64,000 nt of DNA from Chloroflexota bacterium (GTDB taxonomy: Bacteria > Chloroflexota > Anaerolineae > J036 > Brachytrichaceae): positions 100,591 through 164,590 of the forward strand of contig JANXLU010000053.1 in the NCBI GenBank assembly GCA_025354985.1. Direction: 5' to 3'. Position 1 is the stretch's first letter; each line of letters starts with the position of its first letter. The position numbers were made by a program, and so were the translations under genes. This document shows, one piece after another, positions 42,917-52,159 of this stretch. The notes beneath the pieces are model-generated. The model saw nothing but the letters and a program-made list of their open reading frames with translations, was not told the DNA's origin and made no database searches.

Positions 42917-44435
42917 TCGGGCGCGCATCACGCGAAGCGCCACCGCCCAAGTTCAACCCGGCTTGCAGAAGATTACCCTTACCGACCTGCCGCTTGCGAT
43001 GGATACTGAAAGTGTGCGCGCAAGAGGTGGTGGAAGCGCGCAGGCAGCACTTCTCGGGGTGGCGGTGCGCAGAGAGAATTTTGTTGAAACACCAGCCCAG
43101 CATCCTCGTGACTTGCAAGAGCAGATGCGCATCATCGCCGATGCGATCACGAGTATCGATGCCAGAGTGGCGGCCATACAGCTGGAGACCAATTCACTTG
43201 AAAATCTGATGGGTCAGGGCGCCAGTTTTGCACGCGGGATCAACAAAGGCCAGCGAAGCGCCGATGAACAGATAGCAACGCTTTCTGTTTTGCGCGAGCG
43301 ATTGCTGGCGCTGAAGCTGGAGTCACTGCAATCTGTGCGCGAGAAGCGCGACCGCACGGCGGAGCTGGACAAACTAAAACGGGACTTGGAGCGGGCGGGT
43401 CAGGGCCAACAAAGGCAACGCTACGCAGCCGATATTGAGTTGGAGGTCAGGCAGTCAGGCGATGTAACCATTGAGCTGACGTATGGCGTTCATGGCGCCT
43501 CGTGGAAGCCAATCTACGATCTGCGATCAAACGACGCTGCGCTTGAGGTGCGTTACTTGGCCGAAGTAAGCCAGACTACGGGCGAGGACTGGATGGATGT
43601 GGCATTGAGCCTTAGCACCGCACAGCCAGGCATGTCACTCATAGTCCCCGAGCTTGACCCATGGTATGTGCAACCCAAACCACCTCCTCAGCCGAGGGTA
43701 TTGCGAACACGGAGCTCGGACGAAACGGTCATGGCGATGGCACCGGTTGCGATGGCCGCGCCCACGCCGATGGCCAAGATGCTTGACTTTGTTGAAACGG
43801 ACGCGAGCGTCAACCCAAGTGGCGCTGCATTGACCTATGCGCTGCCGGGGCGCGCATCGGTGCCGGGCGATGGTGAGACGCGAAAGGTTACGGTTGCCGT
43901 GTTGCCACTTAAGGGACGCATGGATTACATCACCGCCCCCAAGCTGGATTGCTTGGTTTATAGACGGTGTCAGGCACGCAATGATTCGCGGTACACGCTT
44001 CTCCCAGGTCGCGGCCAGCTCTTTGAGGGCGACAATTTTCTTGGGGCTTGTGAAATTGACCAGACCGCGCCGAATCAGGAAATTGAACTGGCGTTTGGGG
44101 CGGATGAACGCGTGCGCGTCGAGCGTGAGCTGACAATGCGCGAGGTCGACAAAACCCTTCTTGGCGACAAGCGTCGCACGCGGTTTGCCTACAAAATAAC
44201 AATTGACAATTTGCGTAGTGAGGCTGTGGAGGTGTTGGTTCGCGATCAAATACCGCTGAGCCGAAGCGAAGAGATCAAGGTGCGGCTGGAAAATGCCGAA
44301 CCCAAAGTGACCACGCAAACACCCCTTAACGTCTTGGAATGGAAGCTGGCCGTGGCTGCCGGGGAGAAACGCGGGATACGATTTGAATATACGGTGGAAC
44401 ATCCCAGACAAATGGACGTCCTCGGTATGGATTGA
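42876..44435 (+). CDS. MuiA-like protein (DUF4140/DUF4139)
   Basis: 519 residues. N-terminal DUF4140 (TTVTVFLDRARITRSATAQVQPGLQKITLTDLP), a central coiled coil (about 80-180), then DUF4139 (VTIELTYGVHGASWKPIYDLR through NLRSEAVEVLVRDQIPLSRSEEIKV to LEWKLAVAAGEKRGIRFEYTVEHP). This family is named for mucoidy inhibitor A; its biochemical role is unknown. No signal peptide. The start at 42876 is required to keep the first beta strand, so the 41-nt overlap with the ligase-like gene is real and suggests coupling. Confidence 0.88.
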   Translation: MTTSNITTVTVFLDRARITRSATAQVQPGLQKITLTDLPLAMDTESVRARGGGSAQAALLGVAVRRENFVETPAQHPRDLQEQMRIIADAITSIDARVAAIQLETNSLENLMGQGASFARGINKGQRSADEQIATLSVLRERLLALKLESLQSVREKRDRTAELDKLKRDLERAGQGQQRQRYAADIELEVRQSGDVTIELTYGVHGASWKPIYDLRSNDAALEVRYLAEVSQTTGEDWMDVALSLSTAQPGMSLIVPELDPWYVQPKPPPQPRVLRTRSSDETVMAMAPVAMAAPTPMAKMLDFVETDASVNPSGAALTYALPGRASVPGDGETRKVTVAVLPLKGRMDYITAPKLDCLVYRRCQARNDSRYTLLPGRGQLFEGDNFLGACEIDQTAPNQEIELAFGADERVRVERELTMREVDKTLLGDKRRTRFAYKITIDNLRSEAVEVLVRDQIPLSRSEEIKVRLENAEPKVTTQTPLNVLEWKLAVAAGEKRGIRFEYTVEHPRQMDVLGMD

Positions 44436-44462
44436 TTGCACAAGTACAATCCGCCATACACC

Positions 44463-45569
44463 ATGGGTTTATCGACAGGGATTGTTGGGCTGCCAAACGT
44501 TGGCAAGAGTACGATTTTTAACGCGCTGACAGCAGCCGGTGCGCTGGCTGCAAATTATCCGTTCGCCACTATTGAACCAAACAACGGAATTGTGGCTGTG
44601 CCGGATGCCCGTCTCAAAGAAATTGAGGCGCTGATCAAGACCGAGAAGATTGTCCCGGCCTATGTGGAGGTAAAAGACATTGCCGGGCTGGTCGCCGGCG
44701 CCAGCAAGGGTGAGGGCTTGGGCAATAAGTTTCTGGGACACATCCGCGAAGTCGATGCGATTCTGCATGTCGTTCGGTGCTTTGAGAACGCGGATGTTGT
44801 GCACGTAAGCGGTAGCGTGGATCCTATCCGGGACATCGAAATTATCAATTTGGAGCTTGCCCTGGCCGACCTGGATAGCGCTGAACGCCAGCTGGAGAAG
44901 AATAAACGCGCGGCCAGCAATAAAGATGCGGAGAGCAGTGCGCGTGCCGAGCTGCTGGAACCTCTCGTGGGTGCGCTGCAACGTGGCGTGGCCGCGCGGA
45001 CCGCCATGAGCGGTTGGAATGAGGCGCAGCGACGCGCGGCGCGCAGCTTTGGCTTGATTACGACCCAGCCACAACTATATGTTTGCAACGTTGATGAGGG
45101 AAACCCTGACGGCGTGGGCAACCCTCTGGTGGCACTGGTTGAACAATTTGCCGTGGCCGAAGGGTCGGCCACGGTGTGCATCAGCGGCGCGATCGAGGCG
45201 GAGATCAGCTCGCTTGAGAGCGATGCGGAAAGGCACGAGTTTTTGGCAAGCCTCGGGCTGAAAGAGAGCGGGCTGGAGAAACTGGGTCGGGCAGCCTACA
45301 AACTTCTAAGCCTGCAAAGCTACTTTACCGCGGGGCCAAAGGAAATTCGAGCATGGACGATTCCGGTCGGGGCCAAGGCCCCACAAGCCGCCGGCGTCAT
45401 CCACACTGATTTTGAAAAGGGCTTTATTCGAGCGGAGGTCTACACCCTGGCCGATTTAAAGCAGTTCAAGGTGGAGAGCGCTATTCGGGCTGCGGGAAAA
45501 TTACGCGCCGAAGGCAAGGAATACGTGGTGCGCGATGGCGACATCATGCATTTCTTGTTTAACGTTTAG
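44463..45569 (+). CDS. ychF: Redox-responsive ribosome-binding ATPase YchF
   Basis: 368 residues from ATG 44463. Obg-family P-loop protein: GIVGLPNVGKST (G1), DIAGLVAGASKGEGLGNKFL (G3), and NVDEGN in place of NKxD (G4), the change that makes YchF/OLA1 prefer ATP. C-terminal TGS-like domain (GAKAPQAAGVIHTDFEKGFIRAEV, EGKEYVVRDGDIMHFLF). It binds ribosomes and modulates stress and translation. TACAAT at 44446-44451 lies 11 nt before the ATG, giving it a possible promoter of its own although it follows the MuiA-like gene by 27 bp. Confidence 0.95.
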   Translation: MGLSTGIVGLPNVGKSTIFNALTAAGALAANYPFATIEPNNGIVAVPDARLKEIEALIKTEKIVPAYVEVKDIAGLVAGASKGEGLGNKFLGHIREVDAILHVVRCFENADVVHVSGSVDPIRDIEIINLELALADLDSAERQLEKNKRAASNKDAESSARAELLEPLVGALQRGVAARTAMSGWNEAQRRAARSFGLITTQPQLYVCNVDEGNPDGVGNPLVALVEQFAVAEGSATVCISGAIEAEISSLESDAERHEFLASLGLKESGLEKLGRAAYKLLSLQSYFTAGPKEIRAWTIPVGAKAPQAAGVIHTDFEKGFIRAEVYTLADLKQFKVESAIRAAGKLRAEGKEYVVRDGDIMHFLFNV

Positions 45570-45576
45570 GTTCCAG

Positions 45577-46260
45577 GTGACGCCAATTGCACCTGTATCC
45601 ATCTCGAACGCGATTGGGCGCTGTCGGATAAAAATCTGCGGGATTACAAATCAAGCGGACGCCGAACTGGCAACCGAAGCTGGAGCAGATTTGCTGGGTT
45701 TTATTTTCTACCCCAAGAGTCCGCGCCGGGCAACGCTGGAGGCTGCGCGCGAAAGCGTGCTGGCGGCCAGGTTGGTGAACCCACTGATTATATGTATCGG
45801 CGTGTTTGTTAACGAGGCGCCGGATGCGATTGAAAACATACGCGCACACGCTGGTTTGGACGCGGTGCAATTGCACGGGGACGAAAAGGTCGAAGTCGTT
45901 CGGTCGCTTGGCGGCGCGGCATACAAGGCAATAAAGCGGATTGATGCATCTACAGACGAATATATCCAGACGCGACGAGGACATATGGGTGCAGATCAAC
46001 TGCCGGATTTAATGCTGGATGCGGATCATCCCACGTTGTATGGCGGAAGTGGAGCGCGCGCAGACGAGAGCCTGGCCCGTCGTTTGGCAAACCGCTGCAA
46101 TCTGCTACTTGCAGGTGGACTAAATGCGGACAACGTTGCGGAAGTGGTGCGGCTGGTGCGACCCTGGGGAGTGGACGTGGCGAGCGGCACGGAGCGCCTG
46201 CCGGGCCTGAAGGACTCGGGCGCGGTGCGCGCCTTTATTGCCGCGGTGCGCCAGGTCTGA
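45577..46260 (+). CDS. trpF: Phosphoribosylanthranilate isomerase
   Basis: 227 residues from GTG 45577. TIM barrel converting PRA to CdRP in tryptophan synthesis. Motifs: IKICGITNQADAELATEAGADLLGFIFYPKSPR (catalytic Cys), FVNEAPDAIENI, LDAVQLHGDE, LMLDAD, LLAGGLNADNV and GVDVASGTERLPGLKD. There are about 16 residues before the first conserved strand. It follows ychF by 7 bp; other trp genes are absent, so tryptophan genes are dispersed. Confidence 0.93.
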   Translation: MTPIAPVSISNAIGRCRIKICGITNQADAELATEAGADLLGFIFYPKSPRRATLEAARESVLAARLVNPLIICIGVFVNEAPDAIENIRAHAGLDAVQLHGDEKVEVVRSLGGAAYKAIKRIDASTDEYIQTRRGHMGADQLPDLMLDADHPTLYGGSGARADESLARRLANRCNLLLAGGLNADNVAEVVRLVRPWGVDVASGTERLPGLKDSGAVRAFIAAVRQV

Positions 46261-46282
46261 CCTTGTGCCCGCACGATAAAAT

Positions 46283-48463
46283 ATGGCACCAAACATCGCG
46301 CAGACCGCGCTGGGCGGCTACTGCACCAACATGAACCCGGTAAATAATCCAGTCTCCAGTTTAAAAAAGTCCATTGCTCCCAGCATCAAGTTGCCGATGT
46401 TTTTGTCCGCGGGTAAGCTGGAGATCACATTTGTCGTCATCACTTTGGTGACGATGGTCCTGGGTCTTGTAACCAGTTACATTCCGGCTTTGAGCTGGCT
46501 CACTACCGCGTCTTACATCATTGCCTACGTGACGGGCGGATGGTTCGGCCTGCTTGCCAGCATTGAAGCGCTTCGACACGCCGCGATTGAAGTTGATATG
46601 CTGATGATTCTGGCGGCACTTGGTGCAGCACTGGTCGACAGTCCGTTTGAGGGTGCGATGCTGCTGTTTTTGTTCAGCCTGAGCAATGTGTTGCAGGACT
46701 ACGCCATAGGCCGGAGCCGAGACGCGATCAAGTCGCTCATGAAATTGCGCCCAAATCTTGCCTTAATACGGCGGAACGGTCGCACAGAGTCGATCGGGAT
46801 AGATCAGATTGAGATTGGTGACCGGATGATTGTGCGGCCCGGGGAACGCCTGGCCTTGGACGGCACTGTGATTGAAGGCGAGAGCACGGCGGATGAGAGC
46901 TCATTGACGGGCGAATCCATGCCTGTGAACAAGGCCCTGGGCGATCACGTATTTGCAGGGACCATTAATCAGAGCGGTGGGCTGGAAGTACAAATCACCA
47001 AGCTGGCCCAAGACAGCACGATTGCCAAGCTGATCAAGCTTGTTGAAAATGCGCAAAGCGAAAAGGCTGAAACGCAGCGGTTTTTGGATACTGCGGAGCG
47101 ATACTATGCCGCGGGCGTCATTTTGTTTACGCTTGCGCTCATCGCACTTGGCTTGCTGATTCTGCGCGAACCATTCAACGTGGCGTTTTTGCGCGCCATG
47201 ACGGCGATGGTGGTCGCTTCGCCCTGCGCGTTGGTCATCAGCACACCCGCGAGTATTCTGAGCGCCATTGCCAATGGTGCGCGGCACGGAGTGCTTTTTA
47301 AAGGCGGCGCCTATCTGGAGCAGGCGGCAGAAATTAATGTCGTGGCATTTGATAAGACGGGAACATTGACCGAAGGGCGCCCGACCGTGACCGACGTGGA
47401 GGTGGTGCCACTATTCGATGTGCCCAGCAGACCATTGGTGACTACGCCAACCACTTATACAACGCCCGCACGATTAGTGGTTGAGCGGGTAAGCTCCAAC
47501 GAGGAGAACACGTTGCTAATGCTCGCGGCATCGGTGGAGGCCAAAAGCGAACACCCACTCGCCCAAGCCATTTTAAAGACCGCCAATGACCGCGGGCTGA
47601 AAGTGCCCGAGGTGACAGGTTTTCAATCCATCACCGGGCGCGGGGTGCGGGCGACCGTGCAGTTTATGGGTGGCGTGGAAATTGCCATCGGAAGCCCACG
47701 ATACTACGATGGCGTCGAGGTGATGGGGATGCCGCAGGCGCTGGCAGAGGTGCAGCGCTTGCAGGACGAAGGCAAAACAAGCGTGGTGGTGTGTGAGGTT
47801 GGCCCGCGTAAGACCGGGATTATTACTGCGCCCGAATCCGAAACTAATCCGGAACTCTTCACGGTTTTGGGTGTTATCGCCATAGCGGACGTATTGCGGA
47901 TTGGAGCGGCACAGGTTATGGCGCAGCTCAAGCAGGTTGGGGTACAGCGCACCCTGATGCTGACGGGCGACAATCACCGTGTCGCAAGTGCCATCGCCGC
48001 ACAGGCTGGTGTGGACGGTTACTATGCCGACCTGTTGCCCGAAGACAAAGTTTCGCAGATCAAGGGTCTCCAAATTCCAAACGCACTCAATCGCAACCGG
48101 CCCACGGTTGTGGCCATGGTGGGTGACGGCGTAAATGACGCTCCGGCGCTGGCGACGGCCAGTCTGGGTATCGCCATGGGCGCGGCGGGAACCGATGTTG
48201 CCCTGGAGACGGCGGACATTGTGCTGATGGCCAATGACCTTAGCAGGATCCCGTACGCTATTGCCCTAAGTAAGCAGGCCCGCCGGGTGGTTATTCAAAA
48301 TTTGGTATTTAGCGCCAGCGTCATCCTGGTGTTGCTCATCTCCGCGCTTGGCTTTCACCTGCCGCTGCCATTTGGCGTGGTTGGCCACGAAGGAAGCACC
48401 GTGCTTGTTTGTCTCAACGGTCTGCGGTTACTGGCGTTTAAGTGGAAACCTGCAGCAGCGTGA
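46283..48463 (+). CDS. P1B-4-type heavy-metal-translocating P-type ATPase
   Basis: 726 residues from ATG 46283, or 710 from ATG 46331. The -10-like TAAAAT at 46277-46282 abuts the first ATG, so a transcript from it would begin inside the longer form and favour 46331. Motifs: TGES, transmembrane SPC in VVASPCALVIS, phosphorylation site DKTGTLTEG, SEHPLAQAI, GDGVNDAPA and the C-terminal HEGST. SPC plus HEGST and lack of N-terminal HMA domains mark subgroup P1B-4 (CoaT/CtpD), which exports Co, Fe, Ni or Zn. A Pro/Thr/Tyr-rich insert (about 375-405) lies in the nucleotide domain. No regulator is adjacent. Confidence 0.92.
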   Translation: MAPNIAQTALGGYCTNMNPVNNPVSSLKKSIAPSIKLPMFLSAGKLEITFVVITLVTMVLGLVTSYIPALSWLTTASYIIAYVTGGWFGLLASIEALRHAAIEVDMLMILAALGAALVDSPFEGAMLLFLFSLSNVLQDYAIGRSRDAIKSLMKLRPNLALIRRNGRTESIGIDQIEIGDRMIVRPGERLALDGTVIEGESTADESSLTGESMPVNKALGDHVFAGTINQSGGLEVQITKLAQDSTIAKLIKLVENAQSEKAETQRFLDTAERYYAAGVILFTLALIALGLLILREPFNVAFLRAMTAMVVASPCALVISTPASILSAIANGARHGVLFKGGAYLEQAAEINVVAFDKTGTLTEGRPTVTDVEVVPLFDVPSRPLVTTPTTYTTPARLVVERVSSNEENTLLMLAASVEAKSEHPLAQAILKTANDRGLKVPEVTGFQSITGRGVRATVQFMGGVEIAIGSPRYYDGVEVMGMPQALAEVQRLQDEGKTSVVVCEVGPRKTGIITAPESETNPELFTVLGVIAIADVLRIGAAQVMAQLKQVGVQRTLMLTGDNHRVASAIAAQAGVDGYYADLLPEDKVSQIKGLQIPNALNRNRPTVVAMVGDGVNDAPALATASLGIAMGAAGTDVALETADIVLMANDLSRIPYAIALSKQARRVVIQNLVFSASVILVLLISALGFHLPLPFGVVGHEGSTVLVCLNGLRLLAFKWKPAAA

Positions 48464-48480
48464 GCCCGGGCTCACGCTGC
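48455..48480. other. 26-bp perfect palindrome overlapping the ATPase stop codon
   Basis: GCAGCGTGAGCCC followed by its exact reverse complement; the stop TGA is at 48461-48463. No T-run follows closely. It may act as a transcript 3'-end or stabilising hairpin, or an operator for the PLP-enzyme gene starting 24 bp later. Confidence 0.55.
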
Positions 48481-48503
48481 ATGCCTATAGGACTTTTCAA
48501 ACC

Positions 48504-49886
48504 ATGACAATTCAATTTGCCCCCACATTTGAGGAAATGTTGCACCCAGAATCCGCTTCCGCAGCCACCCGCGCTCTGGCAGCAGTGATGCGCTCGAAGG
48601 ATGCCTTGCACCCAGTTAACTTCTTTAACATCAACTGGAACAAGCCGGAAGGGAGCACCAATTACTTCGTCATGCCGAAGTCTTTGACTGGGGTGCAGGC
48701 GGAGATAGTTGTGATATCGGCTAAGGACTTTCCCACTGGAAGCCACAAAGTAGGCCCGGCTTACTCGGTGATGATTGAAAAATATGTCAACGGTGATATT
48801 GAACCGGGCAGGCACACCCTGGTGTTCCCCAGCACGGGCAATTTTGGCATCGGTGGCAGCTGGGTCGGGCCGCGGGCGGGATTTTCCAGCCAGGTCATCC
48901 TGCCTGAAGGCATGAGTCGCGAGCGCTTTGAGAAGATCGAATATTACGGCGCCAGCTATACCAAAACCAGCGGGAGCGAGAGCAACGTCAAGGAAATCTA
49001 CGACGAATGCAATCGCCTCGAGCGCGAACATCCGGGCACGATTCGGATCATGAATCAATTTAGTGAGATGGGCAACTATCGCTTTCACTATCATGTCACC
49101 GGAAATACAGTGGTTGAGCTGGAACGCGAATTGTCGCAAAAACTGGGCACACGGGGTATCTCGGCGTTTTGCTCGGCCATGGGTAGCGCAGGCACGATTG
49201 CCGCGGGTGATCGGATCAAGCAGGTATTTCCGGGGTGCAAGATTGTAGGATTGGAGCCGACCCAATGCCCGACGTTGTTTAACAATGGGTATGGCAGCCA
49301 TGAAATTCAAGGGATCGGCGATAAGCACGTCACCTGGATTCATCATGTGACCAACATGGATGCCCTGGCCTGTATCGACGATATGGAATGTTTGCGGATA
49401 AACCATGTGTTTAATCACGCAATGGGACGCGAGGTCATGATGAAGAGCTACGGCTTGACTGAAGTTCAGGCAAACCGCATCAGCGAGATATTTGGGATAA
49501 GCGGTGTGTGCAACCTGCTTGGAGCGATCAAGACCGCCAAGCACTTTGGCATGGGTGCGCGTGACGTGTTGGTGATCCCGGCCACGGACAACAACGAGCG
49601 GTATCTCAGCACCATGCAGCACATGGAGGACCACCACAAGCTGGATGAGACAGCCGTACACGCACGGGTGGGCGGCATCCTGCGTCACGCCAAAACAGAT
49701 TGGATGCTGGATGGCACGCCTGATAACCGCGCGCGCTGGCACAATCTGAAGTATTACACCTGGGTTGAGCAGCAGGGTAAGACTGTGGATGAGCTAAATG
49801 CGCAACTGGACCCGGACTGGTGGTTGGCGCATCAAGCGCGCGTGGGTGAAATCGACCGGAAGATTGTGACGATGCGCGGCGGATGA
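48504..49886 (+). CDS. PLP-dependent enzyme, fold type II (cysteine synthase-like), unknown substrate
   Basis: 460 residues from ATG 48504. Tryptophan-synthase-beta fold: PLP lysine at Lys82 in PTGSHKVGPAY, STGNFGIGGSWVG (substrate and phosphate loop), SAMGSAGTIAAGDRIKQVFPGCKIVGLEP. It is longer than cysteine synthase (about 310), with a C-terminal region of about 120 residues containing HHKLDETAVHARVGGILRH. Position next to a metal exporter does not define the reaction. It could be a lyase or beta-replacement enzyme acting on a sulfur amino acid. Confidence 0.8.
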   Translation: MTIQFAPTFEEMLHPESASAATRALAAVMRSKDALHPVNFFNINWNKPEGSTNYFVMPKSLTGVQAEIVVISAKDFPTGSHKVGPAYSVMIEKYVNGDIEPGRHTLVFPSTGNFGIGGSWVGPRAGFSSQVILPEGMSRERFEKIEYYGASYTKTSGSESNVKEIYDECNRLEREHPGTIRIMNQFSEMGNYRFHYHVTGNTVVELERELSQKLGTRGISAFCSAMGSAGTIAAGDRIKQVFPGCKIVGLEPTQCPTLFNNGYGSHEIQGIGDKHVTWIHHVTNMDALACIDDMECLRINHVFNHAMGREVMMKSYGLTEVQANRISEIFGISGVCNLLGAIKTAKHFGMGARDVLVIPATDNNERYLSTMQHMEDHHKLDETAVHARVGGILRHAKTDWMLDGTPDNRARWHNLKYYTWVEQQGKTVDELNAQLDPDWWLAHQARVGEIDRKIVTMRGG

Positions 49887-49923
49887 CGTATGTTCTTGGT
49901 ATCTTATAGGTCAAGGTGATCTA

Positions 49924-50132
49924 ATGCAAACAAAATTGACACTGCGCCTCGATGAAGAGCGGGATTTCGAGACTTCGAAGATGCTGTTGTGCATGAGGCC
50001 GGGCGGCAAGCGGGTTCTGATTCAATTGCCACCTGTAACGGTCGCGATTTTACAAACGGATCGTTGCGGGTTTATACACCGTTCGAGCTTGTTACATTGA
50101 TTTCAATGACCGGACCGAGTGCGCGTTTGTGA
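49924..50132 (+). pseudogene. Deletion scar of an antitoxin/PIN-toxin pair
   Basis: From ATG 49924 the frame reads MQTKLTLRLDEE, the start of a ribbon-helix-helix antitoxin, then loses similarity. The frame two bases over (49956-50132) reads RAGFRDFEDAVVHEAGRQAG and continues SDSIATCNGRDF...VYTPFELVTLI, the C-terminal part of a PIN-domain toxin with its acidic DFEDA and T-x-N-x-x-DF motifs. The middle of both genes is missing, so a single deletion near 49957-49962 seems to have joined antitoxin start and toxin end. AAGGTGAT precedes the ATG. The literal ORF from 49924 ends at 50100 and is unlikely to be functional. Confidence 0.75.
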
Positions 50133-50138
50133 ATAAGC

Positions 50139-50633
50139 ATGACAGTCGTGTTTAGAGAAGTGGCGCTTCCACCGGCGGTAAAAGGCCATTTGTTACTGCA
50201 CAGCATGCCCGGCTTTCAGGAACCGTTGGCGGAATCTTTGGCCGCGATCAAGGCTGCGGACATTACAGAAGTTATATGTTTGACACCACAACGCGAGGTT
50301 GAGTCGCGATCGCCAGAATATGCCCGGGCAATTAATAACATTGCCGTGGGAGCGCGGGTACTGCAATTTCCTATAGCGGATTTGAGCGCAGATTCTGAGC
50401 CACAGACCTTTGTGGAACTTGCAAAGGATGCTGGTGCACGTCTTCAGGGTGGCGAATCAATTCTTGTACATTGCGCATTCGGCGTCGGGCGCACGGGCAC
50501 CGTAGCCACGCTTGTGCTTATGGCGTTGGGTGTTCCAATGGGTGAGGCGCTCGATCACGTTGTGGAATCCGGATCCCGTCCGGAATCCTCGGTGCAACTT
50601 CGACTGATCAGATCACTTGTGCCGGAATTTTAG
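50139..50633 (+). CDS. Dual-specificity/tyrosine-type protein phosphatase
   Basis: 164 residues. PTP loop HCAFGVGRTG with Cys112 and Arg118, and a likely general acid among Asp81-Asp85 (IADLSAD). The family dephosphorylates Tyr/Ser/Thr or phosphoinositides. Short, single domain, cytoplasmic. It lies 6 bp after the toxin scar and is convergent with the HAD gene. Its kinase partner is not in the window. Confidence 0.85.
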   Translation: MTVVFREVALPPAVKGHLLLHSMPGFQEPLAESLAAIKAADITEVICLTPQREVESRSPEYARAINNIAVGARVLQFPIADLSADSEPQTFVELAKDAGARLQGGESILVHCAFGVGRTGTVATLVLMALGVPMGEALDHVVESGSRPESSVQLRLIRSLVPEF

Positions 50634-50651
50634 GTCCGGCCGAATGCGGGG

Positions 50652-51320
50652 TTACGTACCCAACAGCCTTACCACGTCTGGCGTTGACGCTATGATTGCG
50701 TCTGCGCCGTTTCGTTCGAGCTCGGCGCGGGTGCCAAAGCCACATAGCACGCCCACTGTTTGTGCGCCAGCGGTCTTGCCCGCACGCATGTCCACGCCGG
50801 AATCACCGATCATTAGACAGTGAGCGGGTTGCACTCCAAGATTTTTTGCGCACCAGAGCACGGGGTCTGGAAATGGCTTGGTGTGTTGACACGTGAATGC
50901 GTTCGCCACCACGTCAAACTGAACCGGGAAACGGGCCCAAAACAAGAACGCATTGACGTGGTCTTCGTCCCGGGCGGTAACGATCCCCAGTTTGTACTGC
51001 GGTCGAAGCTGATCCAGCAGGGTGCCGACGCCTGGAACCATCCAGAATTTTTTGGGCATATTGCCCAGTCGAGTGCGATGCAGGCGGCTGATGACTTTGT
51101 TGAGTGGTGCATCCAGCCCAAGCCGGTCCAGTGAGGCATAGGCCGCATTTGCGGGCGATTCCAGCGCCATTACAACACGCCGGGCAACTTTTTCCTTGTT
51201 TGGCAGCGGCGTAAACCGAAGCGCGCGCCATACCGAGGCCACCATTTCATCGTCGGTGTTGCGCAATGTGCCGTCAACGTCAAATAGTATGGCACGGACT
51301 TGGGTGGGATCAATTGGCAT
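50652..51320 (-). CDS. HAD-superfamily hydrolase (phosphoglycolate phosphatase-like)
   Basis: 222 residues. HAD motif I FDVDGTLRNTDD, cap domain of subclass I, motif II region GIVTARDEDH, motif III Lys in TKPFPDPVLW, and motif IV MIGDSGVDMRAGKTAGAQTVGVLCGFG. It hydrolyses a phosphate ester; phosphoglycolate or pyrophosphate are family options. Its 5' end overlaps the DUF309 gene by 11 nt. Confidence 0.88.
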   Translation of the reverse strand: MPIDPTQVRAILFDVDGTLRNTDDEMVASVWRALRFTPLPNKEKVARRVVMALESPANAAYASLDRLGLDAPLNKVISRLHRTRLGNMPKKFWMVPGVGTLLDQLRPQYKLGIVTARDEDHVNAFLFWARFPVQFDVVANAFTCQHTKPFPDPVLWCAKNLGVQPAHCLMIGDSGVDMRAGKTAGAQTVGVLCGFGTRAELERNGADAIIASTPDVVRLLGT

Positions 51321-52071
51321 AGTGCACGCCGGTTAACAGGCGTCGGTTAAACCGCGCGATGTTTGTTTCACCGACCTGGTTGAGTTCGGCAAATGCGGCG
51401 GCGGCATCGGCATGCAGGCGGGCAACGTCAATCGTTTGGCAAACATCGGGGAGTATTGCCAGGTACTGCTGTGATCGTAAAAACATTTTTCGAGCGCCAT
51501 TGTAGTTCCCACGAACAATCTGGTGATAGGCCACGCCGATCTGTAGGATTGCTTGATACAGCGCCCGTACCGGACCGGGCTCAGCACGCCAGCAGTGTTC
51601 AAATGACTCGTGTTGTTCAAAATATTGACCGGCGTTAAATTCCTCAACACCGCGGCGGGCCAGCTCGGGTAGCGGGAGCGCGCTTTGACGCACCAGCTCG
51701 CGTTGATCCGGCAAGGCGGGCAACTGCTGATCCAGGATGGCGGAAAAGTCCGTGTTGTTTTCTAGAAGCTCGCTTGCGTCGCAACCCGCGCGCTCTGCCT
51801 GCGCCAGGGCGCTTGGGTCTGTGCCCAGTGCAACAAGTCTCAGCTTTCGGGTTGCCGGGCTTGTTTTAACCGCCGTCATCCTTGGTAGCAACTGGGCCGC
51901 CTCGTTGGACAAATCCACTAGCACAAGCGCGGGTTGTAGCGTGGCGAGCCACGCTACGACGTCAACCCCAGCCGGAGCCGATTCCAGTGTGATGGCACGT
52001 GCCGCTGCCACCGGCCGTAGATCATGCATCAGCTGGTGTCCCGGGTTCAGCAGGGCGATGGTCGTTTTCAT
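51310..52071 (-). CDS. Degenerate receiver-like domain fused to DUF309
   Basis: 253 residues from ATG 52071. Residues 1-120 have the alternating pattern of a CheY-like receiver (TTIALLNPG, ALVLVDLSNEA, LRLVALGTD), but the second acidic pocket residue and the conserved Lys are unclear. Residues about 138-245 are DUF309: GVEEFNAGQYFEQHESFEHCWR, LYQAILQIGVAYHQIVRGNYNGARKMF. DUF309 is a small helical family of unknown function. The fusion suggests it senses or binds through a receiver scaffold. Overlaps the HAD gene by 11 nt. Confidence 0.75.
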   Translation of the reverse strand: MKTTIALLNPGHQLMHDLRPVAAARAITLESAPAGVDVVAWLATLQPALVLVDLSNEAAQLLPRMTAVKTSPATRKLRLVALGTDPSALAQAERAGCDASELLENNTDFSAILDQQLPALPDQRELVRQSALPLPELARRGVEEFNAGQYFEQHESFEHCWRAEPGPVRALYQAILQIGVAYHQIVRGNYNGARKMFLRSQQYLAILPDVCQTIDVARLHADAAAAFAELNQVGETNIARFNRRLLTGVHYAN

Positions 52072-52159
52072 GGTTTGCGCAGGGAGCATTAGCATACTCG
52101 AGGTGTTTTCCGACGTAAGTTCGCGTATGCTATAGATTCATCATATTCAAAGGATTTAC

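Noticed and set aside
48438..49742. A 434-residue leftward frame opposite the PLP enzyme
   Set aside because: Shadow; the plus strand shows the PLP-lysine and glycine-loop motifs in order.
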